Position numbers and translations under genes: made by a program. The notes under the pieces are model-generated. The model had not been told where the DNA came from. It did not search any database and was given only the letters and a program-made list of their open reading frames with translations. Below are positions 54,525 through 62,902 of a stretch of 64,000 bases of DNA, piece after piece. The stretch spans positions 50,907-114,906 of the forward strand of contig NZ_JEOE01000009.1 in assembly GCF_000708885.1 (NCBI RefSeq), given 5' to 3'. The DNA is from Cellulomonas sp. HZM (GTDB taxonomy: Bacteria > Actinomycetota > Actinomycetes > Actinomycetales > Cellulomonadaceae). Within the stretch, counting starts at the first letter, position 1; each line of letters opens with the position of its first letter.

Positions 54525-54555
54525 CGAGGCCGGGCCCCATCGGGACCCGGCCTCG
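54525..54555. terminator. Hairpin between convergent RidA and crp genes
   Basis: CGAGGCCGGG ... CCCGGCCTCG, 10-bp stem, 11-nt loop, located between the two convergent stops. Confidence 0.7.
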
Positions 54556-54571
54556 ACCGTGTGCGGAGCGA

Positions 54572-55249
54572 TCAGCGCGCGCGGCGCTCCAGGCGGTCGA
54601 CGTCCAGCAGCACGACGGCGCGGCCCTCGCGGCGCACCCAGCCGCGAGCCGCGAAGTCGGCCAGCGCCTTGTTGACGGTCTCGCGCGATGCGCCGACGAG
54701 CTGCGCGAGCTCCTCCTGCGTCAGGTCGTGCGCGACGCGGATGCCCTCGTCGACCGTCTCGCCGAAGCGGGTCGACAGGTCGAGCAGCGCCTTCGCGACG
54801 CGACCGGGGACGTCGGAGAACACCAGGTCGGCGAGCGCCTCGTTGGTGCGGCGCAGGCGGCGGGCCAGGGCCTGCAGCAGCTGCTGCGCGACGCCCGGGC
54901 GCTCCTGCAGCCAGCCGATGAGCTCGGAGTGACCGAGCTCGAGCACCACGGCGTCGGCCACGACCGTCGCGGTCGCGGTGCGCGGACCCGGGTCGAACAG
55001 CGAGAGCTCGCCGAACATCTCGCCCGGACCCAGCACGGCGAGCAGGTTCTCGCGCCCGTCGCTCGATCGCCGCCCCAGCTTGATCTTGCCGTCACGCACC
55101 ACGTAGAGCCGGTCGCCCGGGTCGCCCTCGTGGAACAGCACGTCGCCGCGCGCCACCTCGATGGGCTTCATGGTCGCGACGAGCTGTGCCGCCGCGTCCT
55201 CGTCGAGCCCGGCGAACAGCGGAGCCTCGAGCGCGATGTCCTCGGCCAC
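54572..55249 (-). CDS. crp: Crp/GlxR-type cAMP-responsive transcription regulator
   Basis: 225 aa. N-terminal cyclic-nucleotide-binding domain with GEMFGELSLFDPGPRTATAT (phosphate-binding cassette: RTATAT Arg-Thr pair and E-L-S), C-terminal winged HTH with TQEELAQLVGASRETVNKAL. It is the global regulator of actinobacteria (Rv3676 in mycobacteria). GTG 55249. Convergent with RidA. Confidence 0.95.
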   Translation of the reverse strand: MAEDIALEAPLFAGLDEDAAAQLVATMKPIEVARGDVLFHEGDPGDRLYVVRDGKIKLGRRSSDGRENLLAVLGPGEMFGELSLFDPGPRTATATVVADAVVLELGHSELIGWLQERPGVAQQLLQALARRLRRTNEALADLVFSDVPGRVAKALLDLSTRFGETVDEGIRVAHDLTQEELAQLVGASRETVNKALADFAARGWVRREGRAVVLLDVDRLERRAR

Positions 55250-55358
55250 GATGGCACCCTCACCTTCCCGGCCGGCTCACGCCCGGCCCCGACACCGGCT
55301 GCGGGCCGGATGCTGGCACGAGCCGCTGGTCAGCGGCGTCGCCCCCTAGTGTGCCCCA

Positions 55359-55775
55359 TCACGCGTGGCTGAGCGGCTCTCGCAGCACCGCGCTCGTCGT
55401 CGCCGGGTCCGTCGCGAGCCTGACGATGAGCCGGTCGGTCGCGGCGAGCAGTGCGCGGCGCACGCCGTCCTCGTACCGCGCCAGGCGTGCGTCCAGCGCA
55501 CGCAGCTCGTCGAGCCGGCCGACCTCCGCGCCCGGGTCCATGCCTGCGAGGACGTCACCGAGCTCGCCGGGCCGCGGCACGGTCAGCTCCACGTCGAGCG
55601 GGAGCTGGAACGCGACGGCCTCGCCGAGCGCCTCGGGCCGTGCGGCGCCCGCGACCGCGAGGTCGATGCGTGCGCGCACCAGCCGCCGCCACCAGCCCAC
55701 GCGCGCCTGCTCGGCACGCAGGGCACGGCGGTCCAGCCGCAGGTCACGCACCCGCTGCCCGACGGGTCGCGTCAT
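55359..55775 (-). CDS. RsiG-like helical-hairpin protein
   Basis: 138 aa, all helical with two basic amphipathic segments. The first, ARVGWWRRLVRARIDLA, aligns with the c-di-GMP-binding helix of RsiG, an anti-sigma of WhiG whose motif is E(x3)S(x2)R(x3)Q(x3)D: here Q23, G27, R30, R34, D38. The second copy gives A99, D103, R106, L110, D114. Only Arg and Asp are kept in each. The last part, ARLARYEDGVRRALLAATD then RLATDPATTSAVLREP, fits the second RsiG helix. ATG 55775 follows AGGAGGAC. Function is inferred and may differ from RsiG. Confidence 0.6.
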   Translation of the reverse strand: MTRPVGQRVRDLRLDRRALRAEQARVGWWRRLVRARIDLAVAGAARPEALGEAVAFQLPLDVELTVPRPGELGDVLAGMDPGAEVGRLDELRALDARLARYEDGVRRALLAATDRLIVRLATDPATTSAVLREPLSHA

Positions 55776-55873
55776 CTGGTCGTCCTCCTGGGTGTGCGCG
55801 GGTTCCCTTGACGAATCGGACAGTTCCGGCCCGCGCTTGAGCGTCCGATCGGGTGGCGCGTGCGGCTCACCCG

Positions 55874-55879
55874 TAGCCT
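55874..55879 (+). promoter_or_regulatory. Putative -10 box (TAGCCT) of nth
   Basis: Last T 7 nt before GTG 55886. Confidence 0.45.
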
Positions 55880-55885
55880 GCGAGG

Positions 55886-56578
55886 GTGACGCCCGACGAG
55901 ACCCCGCTGGCCCGCACGCGGCGGGCGCGCCGCGTCGACCGCATGCTGGCCGTGCGCTACCCCGACGCCCGGTGCGAGCTCGACTTCCGTGACCCGTTCG
56001 AGCTCCTCGTCGCGACCGTGCTGTCCGCGCAGACCACGGACGTGCGCGTCAACGCGACGACGCCCGAGCTGTTCGAGCGGTACCCGGACGCCGCGGCGAT
56101 GGCCGCCGCCGACCCCGAGCTGCTCGAGCAGATCCTGCAGCCGCTCGGCTTCTTCCGCGCCAAGGCGCGCTCGCTGCTGGGGCTGTCGCGCGCGCTCGTC
56201 GACGAGCACCGCGGGCAGGTGCCGGGACGCCTCGTCGACCTGGTGAAGCTGCCCGGTGTGGGCCGCAAGACGGCGAACGTGGTGCTCGGCAACGCGTTCG
56301 GCGTCCCGGGCATCACCACGGACACGCACGTGCTGCGCCTGTCGAAGCGGCTCGGGTACACGACGAGCGACGACCCGCTCGTCGTCGAGCGGGAGCTGGG
56401 CGACCTGCTGCCGAGGCGCGACTGGACGATGGCCTGCCACCGGCTGATCTTCCACGGCCGGCGCACGTGCTTCGCGCGGCGGCCGGCGTGCGGGGCGTGC
56501 CCGGTGGCCGCGCTGTGCCCGTCGTCGGGCACGGGGGAGCAGGACCCCGTCAGGGCCGCGGCGATGCTGAAGGGCTGA
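55886..56578 (+). CDS. nth: Endonuclease III
   Basis: 230 aa. HhH-GPD DNA glycosylase/AP lyase for oxidised pyrimidines. HhH motif LPGVGRKTANVVLGNAFG with catalytic Lys in GRKTA, catalytic Asp in GITTDTHVLRLSKR, and the 4Fe-4S loop C-x6-C-x2-C-x5-C (CFARRPACGACPVAALC). Convergent with the hydrolase gene, overlapping 29 bp. Confidence 0.97.
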   Translation: MTPDETPLARTRRARRVDRMLAVRYPDARCELDFRDPFELLVATVLSAQTTDVRVNATTPELFERYPDAAAMAAADPELLEQILQPLGFFRAKARSLLGLSRALVDEHRGQVPGRLVDLVKLPGVGRKTANVVLGNAFGVPGITTDTHVLRLSKRLGYTTSDDPLVVERELGDLLPRRDWTMACHRLIFHGRRTCFARRPACGACPVAALCPSSGTGEQDPVRAAAMLKG

Positions 56579-57500
56579 GCACCTGCGCGAGCCACTCCAG
56601 GAGCAGGCCGGTCACGCGCTCGGGCTGCTCCTCGGCGGGGAAGTGCCCGGCGTCGGGCAGCAGCTCGTAGCGGTAGGACGACGACACGCGCGCGCGCACG
56701 CCCGGCGTGAGCGCGGACCGGGCTGCGGGGCGCAGGCCGTCGCGGCCCCCGTGGACCTGGAGCACCGGCAGCGGCACGGCGCGTTCGAGCCCCTGCGCGT
56801 AGCGCCGGCCGTCGAGGCGGGGGGCGCTGCGCAGCAGCCAGCGCAGCTGCTGGAGCTCGGAGTGCGCCGCGAACGGGATGCGCGCGGCGTCGCGGTACAC
56901 CTCGACCACGGACGCGTCTGCCCACGTCGGTGACCCGCCCCAGTCGGCGAGCATGCGGTGCACCAGGTCCCCCTGGGTCATCGCGCGCTCGGGAGCCGAC
57001 GGCAGCTGCAGGTACGCGAGGCGCCGCAGCGCGGTGGGCTGGAACGAGGCGAGCACGTTGGCGCGCACGTCGAGCGGGTGCGGCGCGGCCAGGGCGGCGA
57101 CCGCGAGCGTCACGTCGGGGTGCAGCGCGCCCATCGCCCACGCGATCTCCCCGCCGGTCCCGGACCCGACCACGGCCGCGCCCGGTGCACCGAGCGAGCG
57201 GATCACGCCCGCGACGTCGTTGGACAGCGTCGGCACGTCGTACCCCTGCGGCGGCTTGTCCGAGCCGCCGGTGCCGCGCACGTCCAGCGCCGCGACGCGG
57301 TAGCCGGCCTCGGCCAGCGCGGGGATCTGGTGGCGCCACGCCCACCACAGCTCCGGCACACCGTGCAGCAGCACGACGAGGGGCGCGTCGCGGTCGTCGG
57401 GACCGGCGACCGCCACGTGGAAGCGGGCGCCGTTCGCGGCGACGAACCGGTGCTGCCAGGGCCCGTCGATCAGCAGCGTGGCGGAGTCGACCGTGCTCAT
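56550..57500 (-). CDS. Alpha/beta hydrolase of the epoxide-hydrolase-like (EphE) type, nucleophile missing
   Basis: 316 aa. Oxyanion HGVPELWWAWRHQIPAL and EH-like ALDVRGTGGSDKP; but the nucleophile elbow, usually GHDWGG or GHSMGG, reads VVGSGTGG so the catalytic Asp/Ser is a Gly. The His (DAGHFPAEEQ) and Asp (HGGRDGLRP) positions remain. This suggests a non-hydrolase role or an alternative nucleophile. TAGGTT 8 nt before ATG 57500. The mycobacterial counterpart is ephE (Rv3670), next to nth region. Confidence 0.82.
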   Translation of the reverse strand: MSTVDSATLLIDGPWQHRFVAANGARFHVAVAGPDDRDAPLVVLLHGVPELWWAWRHQIPALAEAGYRVAALDVRGTGGSDKPPQGYDVPTLSNDVAGVIRSLGAPGAAVVGSGTGGEIAWAMGALHPDVTLAVAALAAPHPLDVRANVLASFQPTALRRLAYLQLPSAPERAMTQGDLVHRMLADWGGSPTWADASVVEVYRDAARIPFAAHSELQQLRWLLRSAPRLDGRRYAQGLERAVPLPVLQVHGGRDGLRPAARSALTPGVRARVSSSYRYELLPDAGHFPAEEQPERVTGLLLEWLAQVLSPSASPRP

Positions 57501-57507
57501 CGGGACG

Positions 57508-57513
57508 AACCTA
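57508..57513 (-). promoter_or_regulatory. Putative -10 box (TAGGTT) of the EphE-like gene
   Basis: Minus strand, last T 8 nt before ATG 57500; it overlaps the last 3 bases of nhaA. Confidence 0.4.
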
Positions 57514-58758
57514 CCCGGTCAGGCGCCGGTGGTGAACGTCCCGACCCCACAGGGCGAGCCCGCCCAGCACCGCGGCCGTGAGGGACGCGACGAGGACGGC
57601 GACGACGATGTGCTCGTCGTGCTCGGACCCCGAGCCGAACGCGAGCTCGCCGACGAGCAGCGACACCGTGAACCCGATGCCGCCCACGAGCCCGACCGAG
57701 CCGATGTCCGCCCAGCCCAGCCCGGGCGCGAGCCGCGCCTTCGTGAACGTCGCGACCACCCACGTGGTCGCGACGATGCCGAGCGGCTTGCCGACGACGA
57801 GTCCCGCGGCGACCCCCTGCGAGACCGGGTCGGTCGCGGCGTCGCGCAGGATCCCGGCGCTGAACGTGACCCCGGCGGCGAACAGCGCGAACAGCGGCAC
57901 CGCGAACCCGGCCGAGACCGGCCGCCACACGTGCTCCCACCGTTCGGCCATCGACTGCTCCGGCTCCGTCGGCGACCGCATCGACCGCTGCGTCGACTCG
58001 ACCGTCGCGGGCACCACCAGGCCCAGCGCCACGCCCGCGATCGTCGAGTGCACGCCCGACGCGTGCAGGAACGCCCACGCCGCGAACCCCAGCGGGACCA
58101 GCAACCACACCCGCGCCCGGCCCCAGCGGATGACGGCCGCGAACGCGACCACCGCCGCGACGGCCGCGAGCAGGGGCCCCAGCGAGATGTGCGACGTGTA
58201 GAACGCCGCGATGACGAGGATCGCGAGCAGGTCGTCCACCACGGCGAGCGTCAGCAGGAACGCGCGCAAGGCGTCGGGCAGGCTGCGCCCGACGACCGCG
58301 AGCACCGAGACCGCGAACGCGATGTCCGTCGCGGTCGGCACGGCCCAGCCGCGCAGGTCGCCGCCGACCCGCAGGTTGAGGGCCACGTAGATCGCCGCGG
58401 GCACCACCATGCCGCCGAACGCCGCGACCATCGGCACCACCGCGGTGCGCACGTCGCGCAGCTCGCCGACGACGATCTCGCGCTTGAGCTCGAGCCCGAC
58501 GACGAAGAAGAAGATCGCGAGCAGCCCGTCGGTGGCCCACTGCGCGACCGACAGGTGCAGGTGCAGGGAGGCCGGTCCGAGCTCGAGGTCGCTCACGGCC
58601 GCGTACGAGTCGGGTGCCACGTTCGCCCACACGAGGGCCGCGACGGTCCCGACGAGCAGCAGCACACCGCCCGCGCGTTCGGACCGCAGGGTGTCGGCGA
58701 GGTTGCGCTCGCCACCCGGGGTCAGGCCGGAGAACAGCCGTGCGACGGGCCCGCGCAC
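57511..58758 (-). CDS. nhaA: Na+/H+ antiporter NhaA
   Basis: 415 aa, about 12 helices. Ion-binding Asp pair of NhaA seen as LTLAVVDDLLAILVIAA (Asp-Asp, equivalent to D163/D164), with IFFFVVGLELKREIVVGELR and PTATDIAFAVSVLAVVG in the discontinuous helix region. GTG 58758 directly abuts the glnR stop, so the two are co-transcribed. It exports Na+ in exchange for protons, for pH and salt homeostasis. Confidence 0.95.
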   Translation of the reverse strand: MRGPVARLFSGLTPGGERNLADTLRSERAGGVLLLVGTVAALVWANVAPDSYAAVSDLELGPASLHLHLSVAQWATDGLLAIFFFVVGLELKREIVVGELRDVRTAVVPMVAAFGGMVVPAAIYVALNLRVGGDLRGWAVPTATDIAFAVSVLAVVGRSLPDALRAFLLTLAVVDDLLAILVIAAFYTSHISLGPLLAAVAAVVAFAAVIRWGRARVWLLVPLGFAAWAFLHASGVHSTIAGVALGLVVPATVESTQRSMRSPTEPEQSMAERWEHVWRPVSAGFAVPLFALFAAGVTFSAGILRDAATDPVSQGVAAGLVVGKPLGIVATTWVVATFTKARLAPGLGWADIGSVGLVGGIGFTVSLLVGELAFGSGSEHDEHIVVAVLVASLTAAVLGGLALWGRDVHHRRLTG

Positions 58759-59496
58759 TCAGGCCTCGGCGGCGGCGCTGGCCTCGTCGTGCTCGTCGCG
58801 CGACTCACCCGCGGCCCGGCGGTCCTTCGGCGGGTCGAACCGGTAGCCCACGTTCCGCACCGTGCCGATGAGCTGCTCGTGCTCGGGTCCCAGCTTCGCC
58901 CGCAGGCGTCGCACGTGGACGTCGACCGTGCGCGTGCCCCCGTAGTAGTCGTAGCCCCACACCTCCTGCAGCAGCTGCGCACGCGTGAACACGCGGCCCG
59001 GGTGCTGCACGAGGTACTTGAGGAGCTCGAACTCCTTGTAGGTCAGGTCCAGCGGGCGCCCGCGCAGTCGCGCCGTGTACCCGCCCGCGTCGATGGTGAG
59101 CTCGCCCGAGCTGATCTCCTGCGGCGCGTCGTCGTACGACGAGGTCGCCGCGCGCTCCATCACCAGGCGGAACCGGGTCTCCACCTCGGCCGGGCCGGCG
59201 GAGTCGAGCACGATGTCGTCGGCGCCCCACTCCGTGGTGACGACCGTCAGGCCACCCTCGGTGAGCACCAGCACCAGGGGGACCGTGAGCCCCGTGGCCC
59301 GCAGCAGGCGGCACGTGGTGCGCGCGGTGACGAGGTCCCTGCGCGCATCGAGCACGACGATGTCCGCGTCCGGCGCGTCGACGAGCGCCGACGGCTCGAC
59401 GGGCAGCACACGCACCCGGTGGGACAGCAGGCCGAGCGCGGGGAGCACCTGGGCGGAGCCACCCGGGACCGGCGTCAGCAGCAGGAGCTCCGCCAC
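58759..59496 (-). CDS. glnR: GlnR, OmpR-family nitrogen-response regulator
   Basis: 245 aa. N-terminal receiver-like domain with [20 protein letters not shown] and [18 protein letters not shown] (Asp retained but GlnR is an orphan without a histidine kinase), [20 protein letters not shown] near 103-122. C-terminal winged [23 protein letters not shown] and [23 protein letters not shown] 59496 follows GGGGAGG. GlnR controls nitrogen assimilation genes in actinobacteria. Immediately upstream of nhaA. Confidence 0.94.
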   Translation of the reverse strand: MAELLLLTPVPGGSAQVLPALGLLSHRVRVLPVEPSALVDAPDADIVVLDARRDLVTARTTCRLLRATGLTVPLVLVLTEGGLTVVTTEWGADDIVLDSAGPAEVETRFRLVMERAATSSYDDAPQEISSGELTIDAGGYTARLRGRPLDLTYKEFELLKYLVQHPGRVFTRAQLLQEVWGYDYYGGTRTVDVHVRRLRAKLGPEHEQLIGTVRNVGYRFDPPKDRRAAGESRDEHDEASAAAEA

Positions 59497-59864
59497 GTGC
59501 ACCTCCCCGAGGAGTCGTCGAGTGGGCACACGGTACCGCCACCCCCACGACACACGGGCCGGACGCCCATGACGTGGGTGTGACCGCCCGGCCACACGCA
59601 GGACACATCGGGCGCGACGTCCCGCCGGCGGCTGGGCAGGCTGGCGGCTGGCGGCTGGCGGCTGGCGGCTGGTGGCGGTGCCGGCCGACGACGGTGCGCG
59701 ACGAGTCTGCGAGAATCGGCGCCGTGATCCGCCCCGACGACCAGCGCGCCCGCCGGACGAGCCGTCGCCCCGACCGCTCGCTCCACGCCGTCCCGTCCCG
59801 CGTCGTCGGACCGGTCCACGGTCCCGTCGGCGGCCGGACCTGCGGGCTGGGGCGATAGTCCCGG
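59497..59864. other. 368-bp divergent intergenic region upstream of glnR
   Basis: Contains a 7-bp tandem repeat at 59639-59670 and a possible 44-codon frame (59724-59858, GTG after GAGAAT) with little support. The left half holds the glnR leader. No other gene seen. Confidence 0.6.
59639..59670. repeat. 7-bp tandem repeat (GGCTGGC x about 4.6)
   Basis: Four exact GGCTGGC copies then a partial GGCT; it lies 143 bp upstream of glnR. Confidence 0.85.
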
Positions 59865-60599
59865 ATGCAGCTCGCCACGCGCGCGGTCGTCACGGCCGCC
59901 CTCGCCGCCCTCGTCGCGGTCGCCGGCTACGTCGGCGGCCTGCCCGTCTCGATCGCCGCCGCGCTGCTCACGCTGCTGCTCGCCGCAGGGTGGCCGGCGC
60001 TCATGGGGCTGCCCGCGCGGCTCGGCTCGAGCATCGTCATCGGGCTGGGCGGCGTCGCCGCGGTCGTCGCGGTGGACCGCACGCCCGACCAGCCCTACCT
60101 GCGCTACCTCCCCGTGGTGTTCGCCGCCGCGATCCTGCTCGCGTTCGTCAACGAGCTCGCGCGCCGCGACGGTCGCGACCGGCTCGTGGAGTCCGTGTCG
60201 GGCACGGTCGCCGGGACGCTCGTCGCCGTCGCCGCAGCGGGTTGGGTCGCGATCGACCGCACGCCCGGCGCCGGGTCGCTCGTCGTCAACGGCGCGCTCG
60301 CGCTCGCGGTCGGGTCGGCCGTCGTCGCGCTGCCGCTGTCCCCGTGGCTCGGTGCCGTCGTCACGACGCTCGTCGCGGCGGGTGCAGGCGCCGGCTCCGC
60401 GGCGCTGCTGCCCGACGTGGGTGTGCTCGCTGGGCTCATCCTCGGTGCAGCGGTCGGCATCCTCGTCGCGACCCTGCACGTGCTGTTCGACCGGCTGCCC
60501 TCGCTCGAGCAGCGCCGGCCCGCGCTCGCCGCGGTGACGCTGCCCGTCACGGTGACGGGCATCCTCGTGTACGTCGTCGGCCGCGTGCTCGTCGGCTGA
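59865..60599 (+). CDS. Multi-pass membrane protein, unknown function
   Basis: 244 aa with about seven helices (Ala/Val/Leu-rich) and conserved-looking [17 protein letters not shown] and IDRTPGAGS repeats, an internal duplication (VAVDRTPDQ and VAIDRTPGA). Member of a Micrococcales-type membrane family that I cannot name. ATG 59865; GATAGT 6 nt upstream. Confidence 0.75.
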   Translation: MQLATRAVVTAALAALVAVAGYVGGLPVSIAAALLTLLLAAGWPALMGLPARLGSSIVIGLGGVAAVVAVDRTPDQPYLRYLPVVFAAAILLAFVNELARRDGRDRLVESVSGTVAGTLVAVAAAGWVAIDRTPGAGSLVVNGALALAVGSAVVALPLSPWLGAVVTTLVAAGAGAGSAALLPDVGVLAGLILGAAVGILVATLHVLFDRLPSLEQRRPALAAVTLPVTVTGILVYVVGRVLVG

Positions 60600-60632
60600 C
60601 GTCCGCTCAGGCGCCTCGCCCGGCCGGGTGCG

Positions 60633-60992
60633 TCAGTAGACGAGCGCCTGCGCGTCCGGCGCGAGCGACTCCTCGACGAACACGGCGGCGCCGGCGATCC
60701 GCACCCCGGGCAGCAGGTCGTCGGCGGTGATCGAGCGGCGCGCCGCGCACTGCGTGCAGACCGTCACCCGGCCCCCTTCGAGGACCACGTCCAGCAGCTC
60801 GGCGAGCGGCGTGGCGTGCTCGAGCTGCAGGTCGTCGGCCCGACCCGGGACCCCGAACCATGCGGCCTCGCCCGTGAGCCACAACGACACGTCAGCACCG
60901 GCCGCGACCGCGGCGGCCGCCACCGTGAACGCCTGGTTGCACGCCTCGGCGCGCTCGGGTCCGGCGGTGGTCTTCACGACGAGCGAACGCAT
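60633..60992 (-). CDS. DsrE-family protein
   Basis: 119 aa, full DsrE fold. MRSLVVKTTAGPERAEACNQ starts the Rossmann-like strand; the active-site-like Cys is in VTVCTQCAARR (CxxC). DsrE/DsrF-like proteins carry sulfur atoms. Divergent from the small membrane peptide with only 26 bp between start codons. Confidence 0.85.
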   Translation of the reverse strand: MRSLVVKTTAGPERAEACNQAFTVAAAAVAAGADVSLWLTGEAAWFGVPGRADDLQLEHATPLAELLDVVLEGGRVTVCTQCAARRSITADDLLPGVRIAGAAVFVEESLAPDAQALVY

Positions 60993-60998
60993 CCGCCC

Positions 60999-61012
60999 AC
61001 CCTAGTTAGGAT
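60999..61012. promoter_or_regulatory. Overlapping divergent leaderless promoters
   Basis: TAGGGT on the minus strand (60999-61004) and TAGGAT on the plus strand (61007-61012) lie back to back, each 7 nt before its own start codon (DsrE 60992; small peptide 61019). Confidence 0.5.
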
Positions 61013-61018
61013 CGGGGC

Positions 61019-61126
61019 ATGACTGCGCTCGAGGGTCTCTTCATCGGTCTGCTCGTGGCGGCGACGCTCACCATCGGGTGGATCGCCGGCCTCGTCGTCT
61101 ACCGCCTGTACCGGAACCCGCGCTGA
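61019..61126 (+). CDS. 35-aa single-pass membrane peptide
   Basis: MTALEGLFIGLLVAATLTIG continuing WIAGLVVYRLYRNPR: one helix with a basic C-terminal end. Preceded by a leaderless TAGGAT box. Its TGA overlaps the nitrobindin ATG by one base. Likely a true small gene given promoter, coupling and composition. Confidence 0.7.
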   Translation: MTALEGLFIGLLVAATLTIGWIAGLVVYRLYRNPR

Positions 61127-61737
61127 TGGCCTTCGCGCTGCCGGAGGGCCTGGCGCCCGAGGTGTACCCGCTCGCGTGGCTCGTCGGGCGCTGGCACGGC
61201 GAGGGCGTCGTCGGCTACCCCGGGATCGAGGAGCGCGCGTTCACGCAGGACGTCGTCTTCGACCACGACGGCGGCCCCTACCTGCGCTACGAGACGACGA
61301 TCCGGCTCGTGCACGTCCCCGACGACGCGGCGGCGCTCGAGGACGGCGCCGGTCCCGTCGCGGCGGACGACGAGCAGGGCGAGGTCTGGTCCACCGAGAC
61401 CGGCTACTGGCGCGTGCCGCCCGAGCGACCCGAAGGCATCGCCGACGACAAGCACCCGGTCGAGGTGCTGCTCGCCGACCCGTCCGGGCACGTCTCGGTG
61501 CTCGTCGGGGAGATCGGCAACGGCCGGATCGACCTCGCGAGCGACCTCGTCGCACGCGTCCCCAGCGGTGCCGACGTGACCGCGTCCAAGCGGCTGTACG
61601 GCCTGGTGCACGGCGACCTCATGTGGGCGCACGACCTCGCGGCGTTCGGCAACCCGATGCAGTCGTACGCGTCCGCGCGCCTCGTGCGGGCCGACGGCGC
61701 GGCCCCGACGGCCGCGGACGACGAGCCGCAGGAGTGA
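61126..61737 (+). CDS. Nitrobindin family haem-binding protein (peroxynitrite isomerase type)
   Basis: 203 aa beta-barrel. GxWxGxG motif as LVGRWHGEGVVGYPGI near 19-34; YLRYETTIRL; haem-ligand His in DLMWAHDLAAFG. Nitrobindins isomerise peroxynitrite to nitrate. An acidic insert EDGAGPVAADDEQGEVW is typical of actinobacterial forms. Follows the membrane peptide in one transcript. Confidence 0.92.
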   Translation: MAFALPEGLAPEVYPLAWLVGRWHGEGVVGYPGIEERAFTQDVVFDHDGGPYLRYETTIRLVHVPDDAAALEDGAGPVAADDEQGEVWSTETGYWRVPPERPEGIADDKHPVEVLLADPSGHVSVLVGEIGNGRIDLASDLVARVPSGADVTASKRLYGLVHGDLMWAHDLAAFGNPMQSYASARLVRADGAAPTAADDEPQE

Positions 61738-61741
61738 GCCG

Positions 61742-62887
61742 ATGACCGTCGTGACCGAGGCCCGGCACACCAGCCCGCTCCTCTCGCGGCGCGGGGCCGT
61801 CGGCGGTGCGGGTCCGGACGCCGGCGTCGCGTGGCACTACGGCGACCCGACCGCGGAGCAGCGCGCGCTGGCCCGCGGGGGTGCCGTCGTCGACCAGTCC
61901 CACCTCGGGGTCGTCACCGTCACCGGGCCCGACCGGCTCAGCTGGCTGAACTCGATCACGTCGCAGGAGCTCGCGACGCTCCCGCCGCACACGTCCACCG
62001 AGCTGCTCGTGCTCAGCCCGCAGGGGCACGTCGAGCACGCGGCGGGCGTCGTCGACGACGGCACGACGACGTGGCTGCTGACCGAGACGCCCGTCGAGCT
62101 CGCGGCGTGGCTGGACCGGATGCGGTTCATGCTGCGGGTCGAGGTCACCGACGCGACCGACGCATGGGCCGCGATCGGCGAGCCGCTCGGCGCCGAGGGC
62201 GCGCCCGACGAGCCCGTGACCTGGCGCGACCCGTGGCCGGCCGTCGCCGAGGGCGGCACGCGCTACGGACCGCCCGCCGCCGAGCACCCGGGAGAGGACC
62301 GCGCCTGGCGCCTCGTCCTGGTCCCGCGCGACCGGCTGGCCGCCGAGATCGCGGCGCGCGAGGCCGCCGGCTGGCCGCTCGCGGGCACGTGGGCGAGCGA
62401 GGCGGCCCGCGTCGAGGCGTGGCGCCCCCGCTTCTCGCACGAGGTGGACCACCGCACCATCCCGCACGAGCTCGACTGGCTGCGCACCGCCGTCCACCTG
62501 CACAAGGGCTGCTACCGCGGGCAGGAGACGGTCGCGCGCGTGCACAACCTGGGCCGCCCGCCGCGTCGCCTGACGATGCTCCACCTCGACGGCTCCGGCC
62601 ACCTGCTCCCCGTCGCGGGCGCCGAGGTGCACGACGTCGTCGACGGCGAGCCGGGACGCGTCGTCGGGACCGTGACGACCGTGGCCCGGCACCACGAGCT
62701 CGGGCCGGTCGCGCTCGCCGTGCTCAAGCGCTCGGTGCCCGACGACGCGCCGCTCGTCGTCGACTGCGACGGCGGGATGGTCGCCGCGGGGCAGGAGACG
62801 ATCGTGCCCGGCGACGGGGTCTCGACCGACCGGCCCGCACCGCGGGGCGAGACGATGCGCGGCCTCGGCCAGCACCCGATGCTCTGA
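61742..62887 (+). CDS. ygfZ: YgfZ/GcvT-domain folate-binding protein
   Basis: 381 aa. GcvT-like fold with LSWLNSITSQELATLPPHTS and the signature HKGCYRGQETVARVHNLGRP, whose KGCYxGQE motif defines the YgfZ (IBA57-like) family that helps iron-sulfur cluster assembly using a folate. ATG 61742; 4 bp after the nitrobindin stop. Confidence 0.95.
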   Translation: MTVVTEARHTSPLLSRRGAVGGAGPDAGVAWHYGDPTAEQRALARGGAVVDQSHLGVVTVTGPDRLSWLNSITSQELATLPPHTSTELLVLSPQGHVEHAAGVVDDGTTTWLLTETPVELAAWLDRMRFMLRVEVTDATDAWAAIGEPLGAEGAPDEPVTWRDPWPAVAEGGTRYGPPAAEHPGEDRAWRLVLVPRDRLAAEIAAREAAGWPLAGTWASEAARVEAWRPRFSHEVDHRTIPHELDWLRTAVHLHKGCYRGQETVARVHNLGRPPRRLTMLHLDGSGHLLPVAGAEVHDVVDGEPGRVVGTVTTVARHHELGPVALAVLKRSVPDDAPLVVDCDGGMVAAGQETIVPGDGVSTDRPAPRGETMRGLGQHPML

Positions 62888-62902
62888 GCCCGGGGCGCTG
62901 AC

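Noticed and set aside
59574..59858. 94-codon plus-strand frame upstream of the 59865 membrane gene
   Set aside because: First half translates the heptamer repeat; the remaining 44 codons (GTG 59724) lack a recognisable fold or clear start signal.
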